Origin: Candidatus Peregrinibacteria bacterium
GTDB taxonomy: Bacteria > Patescibacteriota > Gracilibacteria > UM-FILTER-43-11
Reading direction: 5' to 3'
Length of the DNA stretch: 64,000 nt
Assembly: GCA_016932505.1 (NCBI GenBank)
Contig: JAFGCT010000007.1
Span: 48,625 to 112,624, forward strand
The notes beneath the pieces are model-generated. The model ran no database searches. It was not told the origin of the DNA and saw nothing but the letters and a program-made list of their open reading frames with translations. This document shows positions 27,942 to 37,759 of this stretch, piece after piece (position 1 is the stretch's first letter; each line of letters starts with the position of its first letter). Position numbers and translations under genes: made by a program.

Positions 27942-27993
27942 TAATAAAGTATAGATTATTGAATTTTTAGCTTATTCATGCTATAATAATTAG

Positions 27994-28254
27994 ATGAAAA
28001 TATCTGAAAATTCAATTAGGAGAATAAAAAAAGAAATTAATCCTATTAGCAATGAATCTATTCATTCAATTAGAAATAGTGTAAAAAGGGTTCTTAAGCC
28101 AATGGGAAAAGTAGCGGGTACTGCATTATTATTAAGTAGCTTACTTGGTACAGTTGCAAGTAGCAAAGCAGATGATTCACCAATAAAAGGATCTCAGAGA
28201 GAAGTTATTACAAATCCAACTGAAAATCTAAAAAGAGAAAAAAGAAATAATTAG
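27994..28254 (+). CDS. Small hypothetical protein, possibly exported
   Basis: Basic N-term then hydrophobic VAGTALLLSSLLGTVASSKAD. Confidence 0.55.
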   Translation: MKISENSIRRIKKEINPISNESIHSIRNSVKRVLKPMGKVAGTALLLSSLLGTVASSKADDSPIKGSQREVITNPTENLKREKRNN

Positions 28255-29171
28255 AATAATCCGGATAAATCCTTTTTCATAGACATTGCAGCATTCCTAG
28301 CAGCTTCAGCATAAGCTTCACCCGGCTGATTATCTTTTTCATAAGCAAAAATAATCCCGCGTGATGAATTAACGATTGCACCAGTGCCATTTTCATGAAA
28401 ACACGGCCTCACATCTTCCGCACCTCCCCCCTGAGCACCATAGCCAGGAACCAAGAATATTTGATTTGGCATTACATTACGAAGCACTCGTGCCTCTTCA
28501 GGGTAAGTGGCGCCTACAACAGCACCAACTGAAGAAAAACCATTATCTCCAATTAAATCGCGTCCCCAACCTTCCACAAGGTTAGCAACATGTTCATCCA
28601 TTAAATAATCACCAAGTGGCTGACTCTGAATTTCATCAGAAGAAGGATTTGATGTGCGAACTAAAACAAAAATCCCCTTCCCCTGTTCCGCACATACTTT
28701 AGTAAATGGCAAAATACCATCTGAGCCTAAATAAGGAGTTACGGTAAGAGCATCAGTATTAATAGATGGTATCGATTCACCAAATAAATCGACTAAACCA
28801 AGATGGCCTTCGGCATACGCTTTTGCAGTTGACCCAATATCATTCCTTTTTGCATCACCTATAACAAGCATCCCTTTTTCCTGAGCGTATTTAGTTGTCT
28901 CTTCATAAGCCCATAATCCATAATGACCATAACATTCATAAAATGCGATTTGTGGTTTTACAGCAGGAACGATGTCAGATATTGCATCTATTATACCTTT
29001 ATTAAATTCAAGAATAGCATTAGCTGCAGCTTCAAAAGTTTCACCAAATTCATCAATAGCATCTTCAGTAATAAACTCAGGTATTTGACTAAGGCGCGGA
29101 TCAAGCCCCACAACAGTTGGATTAGCTAAATCACTAATACGATTTGTAAGTCTGTCAGCAAAATTAATCAT
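28251..29171 (-). CDS. pyrF: Orotidine 5'-phosphate decarboxylase
   Basis: VVGLDPRL, GMLVIGDAKRNDIGSTAKAYAEG, FLVPGYGAQGGG; internal ATG chosen as start. Confidence 0.93.
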   Translation of the reverse strand: MINFADRLTNRISDLANPTVVGLDPRLSQIPEFITEDAIDEFGETFEAAANAILEFNKGIIDAISDIVPAVKPQIAFYECYGHYGLWAYEETTKYAQEKGMLVIGDAKRNDIGSTAKAYAEGHLGLVDLFGESIPSINTDALTVTPYLGSDGILPFTKVCAEQGKGIFVLVRTSNPSSDEIQSQPLGDYLMDEHVANLVEGWGRDLIGDNGFSSVGAVVGATYPEEARVLRNVMPNQIFLVPGYGAQGGGAEDVRPCFHENGTGAIVNSSRGIIFAYEKDNQPGEAYAEAARNAAMSMKKDLSGLF

Positions 29172-29242
29172 AATAATAACAAAATAACAAAATAACGGTA
29201 TAAAGATACTACAATCCACAAAACTTGAAAACTGAAAACTTG

Positions 29243-30046
29243 TTAGCTATTTGCAAAAAAGTTTTCACTTTCTTTAATTTTAAGTCGCAAATCGCCAGCT
29301 CTATTTTTTGCCAATTCATTATATGGCTCAATTGTAAGGATTCGCTCGTAAGTAAAAAGTGCATTATCCAAATCTTCATCATAACTACAGGAATCTGCAA
29401 GTAAAAAAAGGTAATCCACAGATCTTGGTTTTAATTCCGCAGCACGACGAAAGCATTCTGCAGCCAATGAATAACGCATCATAAGATGATAAAGTCTACC
29501 AAGAGCTATAAATTTCTGATCATCCTTTTCATCAAGCTCTACTGCGTGGACATAAGCCTGAATTGCTTCTTTGTATCTTCGTTTTTTTGTAAAAATCTTC
29601 CCTAAATTCTCATAAATCTCCGGATTCTCAGCATCTGTTTCTAGTAATCGTTTATATAAAGTTTCAGCTTTTCTAAAATCACCGCTTTCCATATATACCT
29701 TGGCAAGTTTAATAGAAGGTATCATTTCGTCTTTTGCAACCGCACTTGCTTGGATTAAGTATCTTTTAGCATCTTTCCATTGTTTTTTTGCAATTGCCAA
29801 ATCAGCTTTTCTCATCTCCTCCTTAAACTTAACAAAATCAAATTTTTGCTCTCCCTGCCCCTTTGCGAGCTCATCTCTAAATCTAACTCGATTTTCAGTT
29901 TGTTCAATTTTCCTGTTTTCTTCCACCTTTGTTGAAACTTCCTTTTTAAACTCTTCCTTTTCCTTACGTTTAAAAATCACATTGCGACGGCTAACAATAA
30001 CAATGATAGCGACTAAAGCCAGAATAAATATATAAAGCTCAAGCAT
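29243..30046 (-). CDS. TPR-repeat protein with N-terminal TM anchor
   Basis: Tandem TPRs (AETLYKRLLETDAENPEIYENLGKIF…). Confidence 0.85.
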   Translation of the reverse strand: MLELYIFILALVAIIVIVSRRNVIFKRKEKEEFKKEVSTKVEENRKIEQTENRVRFRDELAKGQGEQKFDFVKFKEEMRKADLAIAKKQWKDAKRYLIQASAVAKDEMIPSIKLAKVYMESGDFRKAETLYKRLLETDAENPEIYENLGKIFTKKRRYKEAIQAYVHAVELDEKDDQKFIALGRLYHLMMRYSLAAECFRRAAELKPRSVDYLFLLADSCSYDEDLDNALFTYERILTIEPYNELAKNRAGDLRLKIKESENFFANS

Positions 30047-30136
30047 AAACTACAATCTACATGAAACATGAAGTAATTGACCAAATAGTCAAAAATTTAA
30101 TGCTAAATGTTAATAGTTAATAGTAAATGTTTGTTT

Positions 30137-31069
30137 TTATTTTTCTGTTTGAAGAAAGAAGTTTTCTAGTGCTAATTTTTTATTAGTATTTCTATCAATA
30201 AGATAGCGTGTTTTTTCCAAAGATTCAAATAATTCGACTATTTCTTTTAAAGAATAACGTGACTTAAGTGAATTATCCTTTTCTGAAAGGTACACGTAAA
30301 GCTGTTTTCTTAAATATCGTGAAAAAGCATCAAAAAATACTTCCATTTGTTTAGAATCTTTGTCTAATTCGTCAACAAGCATAAACTTCCTAGCTATATC
30401 ATTCTTTTTAAGAAAAAAATCTATTTGGTTATACACATTGCGCTGTTCAGTAAGCAAAACAGGTTTATTCATTAAATTTATTGCAAACCCAGGACGCCCC
30501 TGTGCGATTTGAATTATCTCCTCAATATCTGAATTAGAGCCATATTTTTCCTCTAGATACTGTTTAATTACACTATCTTCAATATTATGAAAAAAATACC
30601 TTCTTGTTCGGGATTTTGTGGTTGGCAAGACTTGATTAACCTGAGTTGAAGTCAAAATAAACACAGTATCACCAGGGGGCTCTTCCAAAATTTTTAAAAA
30701 AGAATTTTGAGCCTCTATGGGCATCCTTTCGATATTTTCAATAAGTATAATACGGCGCTTCCCCTGAGAAGTGAGATTAGTTTTATGTATAAGCTCTCTG
30801 ACTTGATCTATTTTAATTGTTTCACCTTTATCAGCCATAACGATTGTATCAGGATGTGCACCACTTTGAATCAATTTACAATCATCACAATTATGACAAA
30901 AATCATTTGGGCACTGTAAAATATTGGCAAACATCCTTGCAATACGAAATTTACCAACATCTTTAGGTCCGGAAAAAAGATACGCATGCACAATATTCTT
31001 ATCCTGAATTTCTTTTTCAAGCTGAACTAATTGCTTCTGATGGCCTATGGTATCCCACTTATACTTCAT
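30137..31069 (-). CDS. holB: DNA polymerase III delta' subunit
   Basis: HAYLFSGPKDVGKFRIARMFAN, Cys cluster CPNDFCHNCDDCKLI, NSFLKILEEPPGDTVFIL. Confidence 0.88.
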   Translation of the reverse strand: MKYKWDTIGHQKQLVQLEKEIQDKNIVHAYLFSGPKDVGKFRIARMFANILQCPNDFCHNCDDCKLIQSGAHPDTIVMADKGETIKIDQVRELIHKTNLTSQGKRRIILIENIERMPIEAQNSFLKILEEPPGDTVFILTSTQVNQVLPTTKSRTRRYFFHNIEDSVIKQYLEEKYGSNSDIEEIIQIAQGRPGFAINLMNKPVLLTEQRNVYNQIDFFLKKNDIARKFMLVDELDKDSKQMEVFFDAFSRYLRKQLYVYLSEKDNSLKSRYSLKEIVELFESLEKTRYLIDRNTNKKLALENFFLQTEK

Positions 31070-31238
31070 ATTAATTACCATTTATATTGGTAGGTAAACA
31101 TTATACACGAAAACCCGATACTTGAAATTTGAAATTTGATAATTGAAATAAGATTTTCAAGTTTCAAGTATTAAATGTTAAATTTCAAAATAAACTTGTA
31201 TTAAATGTGATTTTTCACTAAAATAACTGGGCTTATGA

Positions 31239-31323
31239 GCCGCGGTGGTGAAATTGGTATACACGAAAGACTTAAAATCTTTTTCCTTCGGGAGTGTGGG
31301 TTCAAGTCCCACCCGCGGCACCA
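31239..31323 (+). tRNA. tRNA-Leu (anticodon TAA), CCA encoded
   Basis: gccgcggtggtgaaattggtatacacgaaagacttaaaatctttttccttcgggagtgtgggttcaagtcccacccgcggcacca. Confidence 0.93.
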
Positions 31324-31484
31324 AAGTAGTGGCGAGAAACGTGGTTTGAGCGAAGCTAGCCCGAAGAAATGAGGGCCTTGCGAAGCGAAAATGAATTCAG
31401 AAAAAATTTACGTAGAAAATTTCAATGAATTCAAATGTTTCCCCATTGCACAACATCTTCACAAAACTCATAAAGATCAATATT

Positions 31485-31964
31485 ATGGAAAAATTAATGA
31501 AAAAACCGGTTAAAAGCTTTATGACAAAAAAAGTAATAGCCGTTAAAGAAAGTGAATCCATAAAGAAATTGTTCAAATTAATGGATAAGCATGATATACT
31601 TGGCGTCCCTGTAATAAATGACAAGAAAGAAATAATTGGAATTGTTACTGAAAGTGACCTAATTAACCACTTTACCACTCTTAAGTCCCCCAGGGGTATA
31701 AACTTACTTGGTAGCATAGTGTATCTAGATGATATTAATAAATTTAATGAGAATCTAAAGGATCACTGTGCAGAAACAGTAAAAGATATTATGACAAAAG
31801 GAGTAAAGACGGCAAATACCGATACAACTTTATTGGAAGCAATCAATCTGATGTCAAAAAACAAAATTACTCGACTACCCGTTGTGAATAAAAGCAAAAA
31901 ATTAATAGGTATAATTACCCGCTCGGATATAGTTCATCAAATTGCCAAATTAAAAAGACCTTAA
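31485..31964 (+). CDS. Two-CBS-domain protein
   Basis: Paired CBS motifs GVPVINDKKEIIGIVTESDL and RLPVVNKSKKLIGIITRSDI. Confidence 0.9.
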   Translation: MEKLMKKPVKSFMTKKVIAVKESESIKKLFKLMDKHDILGVPVINDKKEIIGIVTESDLINHFTTLKSPRGINLLGSIVYLDDINKFNENLKDHCAETVKDIMTKGVKTANTDTTLLEAINLMSKNKITRLPVVNKSKKLIGIITRSDIVHQIAKLKRP

Positions 31965-31991
31965 CACTATAAAACTTAATTATTATATAAA

Positions 31992-32651
31992 ATGGAAAAG
32001 TTCAATCTAGAAGTTACTCAAGGAGTTTATAAAACTGCTAAAGACGCCAGAAATGCTGACCGCATTCCAATGGTTTATTATGGAAAAGGTGTAGAACCAA
32101 TAAATTTCTCTGCCGACTACCAAGATTTCAGACGCTTATATAAAAAAGCAGGTAAAAGCACAGTAATCTCATTAAAAAATGAAGAGGGAAAAGAATTCAA
32201 TGTATTAGTCCACGAAATGCAATATGACCCTGTATCAGACAACATCATACACGTTGATTTGATGGCAGTTGATATGAATAAACCTATTACAACAGAAATT
32301 CCTTTGGAATTTGTTGGTACATCACCTGCAGTAAGAGATGAAAATGGTATTTTTGTAACCAGTAAATATTCAGTAGCTGTTGAATGTCTTCCAAAAGATT
32401 TAGTACATAGCATTGAAGTTGATATAAGCCCTCTTATTGATTTCCATACTGCTATTACAGTAGGAGATATTAAAGCGCCAAATGGAATTACAATTATTGA
32501 TGCAGAAGATATTAATGTAGCTACAGTATCCGCTCCTCGCTTAGAAGAAGAACCTGTTGAAGCTGCTGAAGAAGCAGAAAAGCCAGCTGAAGAAGGTGGT
32601 GAAGAAGGAGAAAAGAAAGAAGAAGGTAGTGAAGAAGAAGGTGAAAAATAA
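31992..32651 (+). CDS. rplY: Ribosomal protein L25 / Ctc family
   Basis: RIPMVYYGKGVEPINFSAD, VLVHEMQYDPVSDNIIHVDLMAVDMNKPITTEIPLEFVG; acidic C-terminal tail. Confidence 0.92.
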   Translation: MEKFNLEVTQGVYKTAKDARNADRIPMVYYGKGVEPINFSADYQDFRRLYKKAGKSTVISLKNEEGKEFNVLVHEMQYDPVSDNIIHVDLMAVDMNKPITTEIPLEFVGTSPAVRDENGIFVTSKYSVAVECLPKDLVHSIEVDISPLIDFHTAITVGDIKAPNGITIIDAEDINVATVSAPRLEEEPVEAAEEAEKPAEEGGEEGEKKEEGSEEEGEK

Positions 32652-32730
32652 TAATACATTTACCAATGACTGATTCCAATTTCCGATTAATTATTGGATA
32701 TTAAGTCATTGGTAATTCTATGAATTAAAT

Positions 32731-33744
32731 ATGCAATTATCTGATTTTGATTATAGTCTTCCAAAAAAATTCATAGCTCAAAAACCACTTGAAAAAAGAG
32801 ACCAATCAAAATTGATGGTATTAAATCGAAAGAAAAAACTAATTTCGCACCATCAATTTTTTGAATTACCTGATTTATTAGATAAAAATACGATCTTGGT
32901 TTTTAATGAATCAAAAGTAATACCAGCAAGACTAAAATTTAAAATTGGAGAAGGAAAGGCTGAAATATTATTAATCAAATCAATCAGTGAAAATATTTGG
33001 GAATGTATGGTTAAACCAGGGCCAAAATTCATTCCACAATCGTATATCAAAATCGATTCAGAATTAAGTTGTAACATAGAAAGCATCACACCTAATGGAT
33101 TAAGGATTATCAAATTTCATTGTGACAATTTTAAAGAATACCTGAAAAAACATGGACATACCCCTCTTCCACCTTATATAAAAGAAGATATTGATAACCC
33201 AGATAAATATCAAACAATATATGCAAAAAATGAAGGTTCTGTAGCAGCGCCAACTGCAGGCTTTCATTTTACGGATAATTTATTTAATAGACTTAAAGAA
33301 AAAGGTATACAAAAAGAATTTATAAATCTTCATGTTGGAATGGGAACTTTCCAACCAGTCAAAACTGATAAAATCGAAGATCATAAAATGCATAGTGAAT
33401 TTTTTGAATTATCAGAAGATACTACCAAAAGATTAAATGAAGCAAAAAATAATGGGAAGAAAATTATCGCTGTAGGCACAACATCTATAAGGGTATTGGA
33501 ATCCTGTTCAAACGAAAAAGGTGAGCTTATAGCAAAAACAGGAGAAACAGATATATTTATATATCCTGGATACAAATGGAAATATATAGATGGAATAATA
33601 ACAAATTTTCATGTTCCAAAAAGCACATTATTAATGCTTATAAGCTCATTTGCATCACGTGAATTTATTCTTAATGCCTATGAAGAAGCAAAACTCAAGA
33701 ACTATAGATTCTTTAGTTTCGGCGATAGTATGTTGATTATTTAA
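32731..33744 (+). CDS. queA: S-adenosylmethionine:tRNA ribosyltransferase-isomerase
   Basis: FDYSLPKKFIAQKPLEKRDQSKLMVLNR, GSVAAPTAGFHFT, NFHVPKSTLLMLISSFA. Confidence 0.96.
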   Translation: MQLSDFDYSLPKKFIAQKPLEKRDQSKLMVLNRKKKLISHHQFFELPDLLDKNTILVFNESKVIPARLKFKIGEGKAEILLIKSISENIWECMVKPGPKFIPQSYIKIDSELSCNIESITPNGLRIIKFHCDNFKEYLKKHGHTPLPPYIKEDIDNPDKYQTIYAKNEGSVAAPTAGFHFTDNLFNRLKEKGIQKEFINLHVGMGTFQPVKTDKIEDHKMHSEFFELSEDTTKRLNEAKNNGKKIIAVGTTSIRVLESCSNEKGELIAKTGETDIFIYPGYKWKYIDGIITNFHVPKSTLLMLISSFASREFILNAYEEAKLKNYRFFSFGDSMLII

Positions 33745-33747
33745 TGC

Positions 33748-36117
33748 CTAAATATTTTTTTGTCTCAAATAAGAAGGAAGATACCTTGGCTCTTTTAATC
33801 CTTTAACCTTTTTGATGATTTCCATATCATTAAGATTAACCTTTCCATAATATATGTTTTTTAGATTTCCTCCATTCTTAATATAATCCAATATCATTTT
33901 ATACCCCTTGAAATAAACAAAGTCCTTTGTAAAAGCACCTGGCTTACTTGTATCTGAAAGCCCTCGCTTCGCTTTTAATGCGACTTGCCATGCGCGCTCA
34001 GCACCAAAATTATATTTCATAATTTCCTCGTAAACATCGGCAAAACCACCCTTCATCGCAGTATGAATTCCAATAACAGATGACGCAGGCCAATATTTTT
34101 TAATAGTCTCACTTGATTCGGTCTGTTCTTGATTATAAACTGCAAGCCCCTCTTCTGTTATTAAATAATCAGCAAGACCTCTTTGAAATATTTTGTAGGG
34201 TTGCAATGCTCCATTCATTGCAGTAAATGCATGAGTTTCAATTTCATGAGCAATGGTTCCTTTAAGTCTATCCTTTGTAAATCTCGCATTCGATCTTATT
34301 AGAATCGTATTCTTTTTTCCTGCAATTGCATCAGATACCATCTCATCTTTAATCTTTACACTCCAGCCCTTTAGTCCATAATCTGATATAGCCTGTTCAA
34401 AAGCCTTCTTTACATCTTTTATAGGCAAAATTTTACCTGGATCGGGAAAACTTTCAGGCATTTGTTTTATTTCCTCTAAAGCCTCATTGTAAAGTGTCTC
34501 ATCAGGAGCACCATAAAGAAGTATTGATTTTGCAGTAAATTCATCTGTTGCACGAACTTCCATAAGCCCAATTTTTCTATAAATTTCATCAGCTTTTTTT
34601 TGCCATAAATTTCCAATTGGAGTATCTGGGAATTCAATTCTCTTTAGCCTATTGTATAAATTATTCGGATCAAAAGATAATTCTTTGTACTCAAACTGAG
34701 GATTATATTTTGGATCAACTAAAAACTTTGTATGCTCTTCTTTTAAGTTTATAGGCTTAAGATGGGAAAGTAATTTAATTTTACTATCTATTTCAAAAAG
34801 CTCCTGATCAATTCTTTCTAATTCACTTGGGGTAAAAGTTTTTGCTATATAAGGAATATTACTAGCTGGTTTTTCGGAAGCTATCGAAGTCATATGCTTA
34901 TTTGGATCAATTAAAAAATTTCTCAAATCACGTTGCCCAATAAGCATTTTATATTTCTGTTCACTAAAATCTTTAGTATCCACAACTGTCGTTACTTTTA
35001 CATTAAGAAGATTAAATTTACATTTACCTGTTGAATCAAGTGAAATTTTCTCAGCAATTTGACTATCTAAAATTGATTTTTCAATATATGGATCCATCTG
35101 AGCAACAATTTTGGCATTGTCCTTTTTACCAATCACCTCAATTCTTTCAAGACTTCCAATCACTACTTTTTCCGGCTCCCTAGAAATCTTTACTTCAACT
35201 TTCTGACCAAAAATATCCTGAGCAATTCTCACACCTTTTTCAGGTGTATTTACTTTTATACCTTGAATTCGCTCAAGACGCTTTCGAAGAGGTGCCATAT
35301 TGGCGATTTGTACAGCAAGACCTGCGCGTGCGTTAATCTCGAGAAGTACAGGTCCCATATTTTTGTCCAATGTTAAATCAATCGCAGCAAAACCAAGATT
35401 GGTTATTTGTTGTACACGTGAAGCAATAAGAAGCATTTCTTCCCAATGAGGAATTTTTATACCCTCTATATCTCCAAAACCAGGAATACCATTAATTTCC
35501 TTATTATATTGAGTTACATGTGTCATATGCCCTTTTGAAATATCCAAGCCAATTCCTATTCCTCCCAAATGGATATTAGCTTTCCCTTGGGATGTTTCAG
35601 TTGGCATTCTAAGCATAGCCATTACAGGAATAAGATTGTGCACCACAATTCGAATATCGGGAAGCCCCTTGAAAGCCATTTTTTTAAATAAATCAGGAGC
35701 TTCAAGCCTTTGTTCAAAAAGAGCTACATCTGACATATCAGCAATCGAATAACGACCATCAAGAATGTCATTAATATGAGATTCCAATTCATCTTGTGTA
35801 AAAATTTCATCACTTTCTTTTATCCAATTACTACCTTTTCTATTTTTTATTATCAGAATTCCCTCACCTCCATAACCAGCATTTGGTTTTACTACAAATG
35901 AATTTGGGAGGCTATCAAAATCAAAATTTTTAAGTTCTTTTTTACTACTAATAGAGTTATACATACGAGCCACAGGAATCCCACGAGCTGAAAGAAAGTT
36001 TTTAGTCTTAATTTTACTATCAGCAAGCATTACAGCTTTTTTGGGGTTATAAGCCTTAATATATAATAGATTTCGCGCGTTGATTCCGAGCAAGCCCGGA
36101 TTATGGAAGAACCACAT
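33748..36117 (-). CDS. Fusion: ATP-grasp (alpha-L-glutamate ligase-like) + retropepsin-like segment + DUF1704-type metallocarboxypeptidase
   Basis: PNAGYGGEGILII, AAIDLTLDKNMGPVLLEINARAGLAVQ; middle VEVIGKKDNAKIVAQMDPYIEKSIL; C-term GTIAHEIETHAFTAMNG. Confidence 0.8.
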   Translation of the reverse strand: MWFFHNPGLLGINARNLLYIKAYNPKKAVMLADSKIKTKNFLSARGIPVARMYNSISSKKELKNFDFDSLPNSFVVKPNAGYGGEGILIIKNRKGSNWIKESDEIFTQDELESHINDILDGRYSIADMSDVALFEQRLEAPDLFKKMAFKGLPDIRIVVHNLIPVMAMLRMPTETSQGKANIHLGGIGIGLDISKGHMTHVTQYNKEINGIPGFGDIEGIKIPHWEEMLLIASRVQQITNLGFAAIDLTLDKNMGPVLLEINARAGLAVQIANMAPLRKRLERIQGIKVNTPEKGVRIAQDIFGQKVEVKISREPEKVVIGSLERIEVIGKKDNAKIVAQMDPYIEKSILDSQIAEKISLDSTGKCKFNLLNVKVTTVVDTKDFSEQKYKMLIGQRDLRNFLIDPNKHMTSIASEKPASNIPYIAKTFTPSELERIDQELFEIDSKIKLLSHLKPINLKEEHTKFLVDPKYNPQFEYKELSFDPNNLYNRLKRIEFPDTPIGNLWQKKADEIYRKIGLMEVRATDEFTAKSILLYGAPDETLYNEALEEIKQMPESFPDPGKILPIKDVKKAFEQAISDYGLKGWSVKIKDEMVSDAIAGKKNTILIRSNARFTKDRLKGTIAHEIETHAFTAMNGALQPYKIFQRGLADYLITEEGLAVYNQEQTESSETIKKYWPASSVIGIHTAMKGGFADVYEEIMKYNFGAERAWQVALKAKRGLSDTSKPGAFTKDFVYFKGYKMILDYIKNGGNLKNIYYGKVNLNDMEIIKKVKGLKEPRYLPSYLRQKNI

Positions 36118-36120
36118 AGA

Positions 36121-36206
36121 TTTTAGATTTTAGATTTTAGATTTGTGATTTATGATTGCTTCGAACTAAAAACTAAATCAAAATTCAAAAATCACAAATC
36201 ACAAAT
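36121..36206. repeat. TAGATTT / AAATCAC heptamer inverted repeat
   Basis: attttagattttagattttagatttgtgattt…aaaaatcacaaatcacaaat. Confidence 0.8.
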
Positions 36207-36211
36207 ATTAT

Positions 36212-37735
36212 TTATTCCTCAGCATGCTTCATTACCTCCCTAAAACGAACATATTCCATTAAACGAAGACCTGTCCATCTACCCAAAGCATAGTTTACAA
36301 GTATCAAAAGAAGAATTATCTCAGGATGACCTAAAATCAGATTCTGAAGATATTGCCACTCAACAACCCAATAGCAAATTAAAGAAACTACAGTTGTTTC
36401 AAACATTAAAAGCAAAGCTGAATAAAAACCTTTTCCTCCAAGTGCACTTACAAATTTTTCCGCAAGTGTTGTCATAATAAGCATAGGGAATACAGCAATG
36501 GTTGCAATTTGACTGATACCCATAAATGCACCAAATGCCAACATCAACAAAATAATTAGTGTTGAAATAGTAAGCACTATTGCAATACGAGGTATGTGTA
36601 ATAATCGAAAACGGTCAAGAGCCTTACGCAATATAGCACCTGTAAAAATAATAATTACAAGAATTACCAATCCAAATTTAAGACCAAGCGCTAAAAATGA
36701 AAGAGTAATAATAGAAGGAGTATATAAACCGAAAGTTGTAATACCAATTACCTGCTTTAAAAATGCAATTATTGTTGCGATTACCGGAAGCATGAGCAAT
36801 AGTACAATTGTATTACTTGGTATCCCTTTGGTAATCATAAAGCTTACCAAATAAGATATTGAATTCCAAATGCCAACACGCCCAGTTTCCTCATTAATAA
36901 TACTGTAGTCAGAAAATCTAGTTTCTAACTTTGAAACAAATTCCTGCATATTCTCTGAAGTAATAAGGTTATTTAGTTCAGTTTGGCGAACAATAACAAT
37001 TTGCTCAGGATTTATTATGTTGTAATTAGCCTGCATAATCCTGGCAAGAGTATTTATATTATCATCTGTTATAACAACAATACTTTTCCCTTTTAAGGAT
37101 TCTTTTATTTTTATCTGCTCATCTTCCGTAGGTTGTTGAATTAAGCGTGTAAGAGCATTAACTCCGCTTCCACGTGATGTCCAAGTTATAATTGGATCTG
37201 CATTGTTCAAAATAGAAACCTGATCAGATAATTTCTTTGAAAGTGATTCTTCAGACATAAAAGCCGTAGTACTTTCATAACTATCAAGAAGAAAAATATA
37301 AATACCATCCTCCTCTGCCTCAGCTTTAAAATTTGCAATACTATCTTTCATTTCAGTCACATCTGTAAGCATTAAAATAAGCTTAGTATAGGCAAATACA
37401 TCACGCTGCACTGATTCAACTTCTTCACCTTGAGTAATAGTAAGAGTAACAAGATAATTACCAGGTTCAGAATAAGTATGAACAGCTTCAATTTCACGAG
37501 AAATACCACTATCATCACCAAAATCCCACATATATTTAATGGGCTCATCATTATCAATTAAAAATGATGAAGAGGCATCAAAAATAATGTTTTTGCCAAC
37601 CTGAACCACCTGATCCGCTGTAATAACTGGACGAATTTTATTTAAATCAAATTCAACTGCATTAGCAGTTTGTGTCATTAATATTGACGGAAGCAAAAGG
37701 AATGCAATCAATATTGAAATAAGTAATTTTTTCAT
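36212..37735 (-). CDS. PKD-domain plus C-terminal 7TM membrane protein
   Basis: Signal peptide; IIFDASSSFLIDNDEPIKYMWDFGDDSG…VHTYSEPGNYLVTLTI; multi-TM C-term matching the 7TM family that pairs with ATP-grasp ligases. Confidence 0.75.
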   Translation of the reverse strand: MKKLLISILIAFLLLPSILMTQTANAVEFDLNKIRPVITADQVVQVGKNIIFDASSSFLIDNDEPIKYMWDFGDDSGISREIEAVHTYSEPGNYLVTLTITQGEEVESVQRDVFAYTKLILMLTDVTEMKDSIANFKAEAEEDGIYIFLLDSYESTTAFMSEESLSKKLSDQVSILNNADPIITWTSRGSGVNALTRLIQQPTEDEQIKIKESLKGKSIVVITDDNINTLARIMQANYNIINPEQIVIVRQTELNNLITSENMQEFVSKLETRFSDYSIINEETGRVGIWNSISYLVSFMITKGIPSNTIVLLLMLPVIATIIAFLKQVIGITTFGLYTPSIITLSFLALGLKFGLVILVIIIFTGAILRKALDRFRLLHIPRIAIVLTISTLIILLMLAFGAFMGISQIATIAVFPMLIMTTLAEKFVSALGGKGFYSALLLMFETTVVSLICYWVVEWQYLQNLILGHPEIILLLILVNYALGRWTGLRLMEYVRFREVMKHAEE

Positions 37736-37759
37736 AATATTTAATTTAATTCGTAATTA

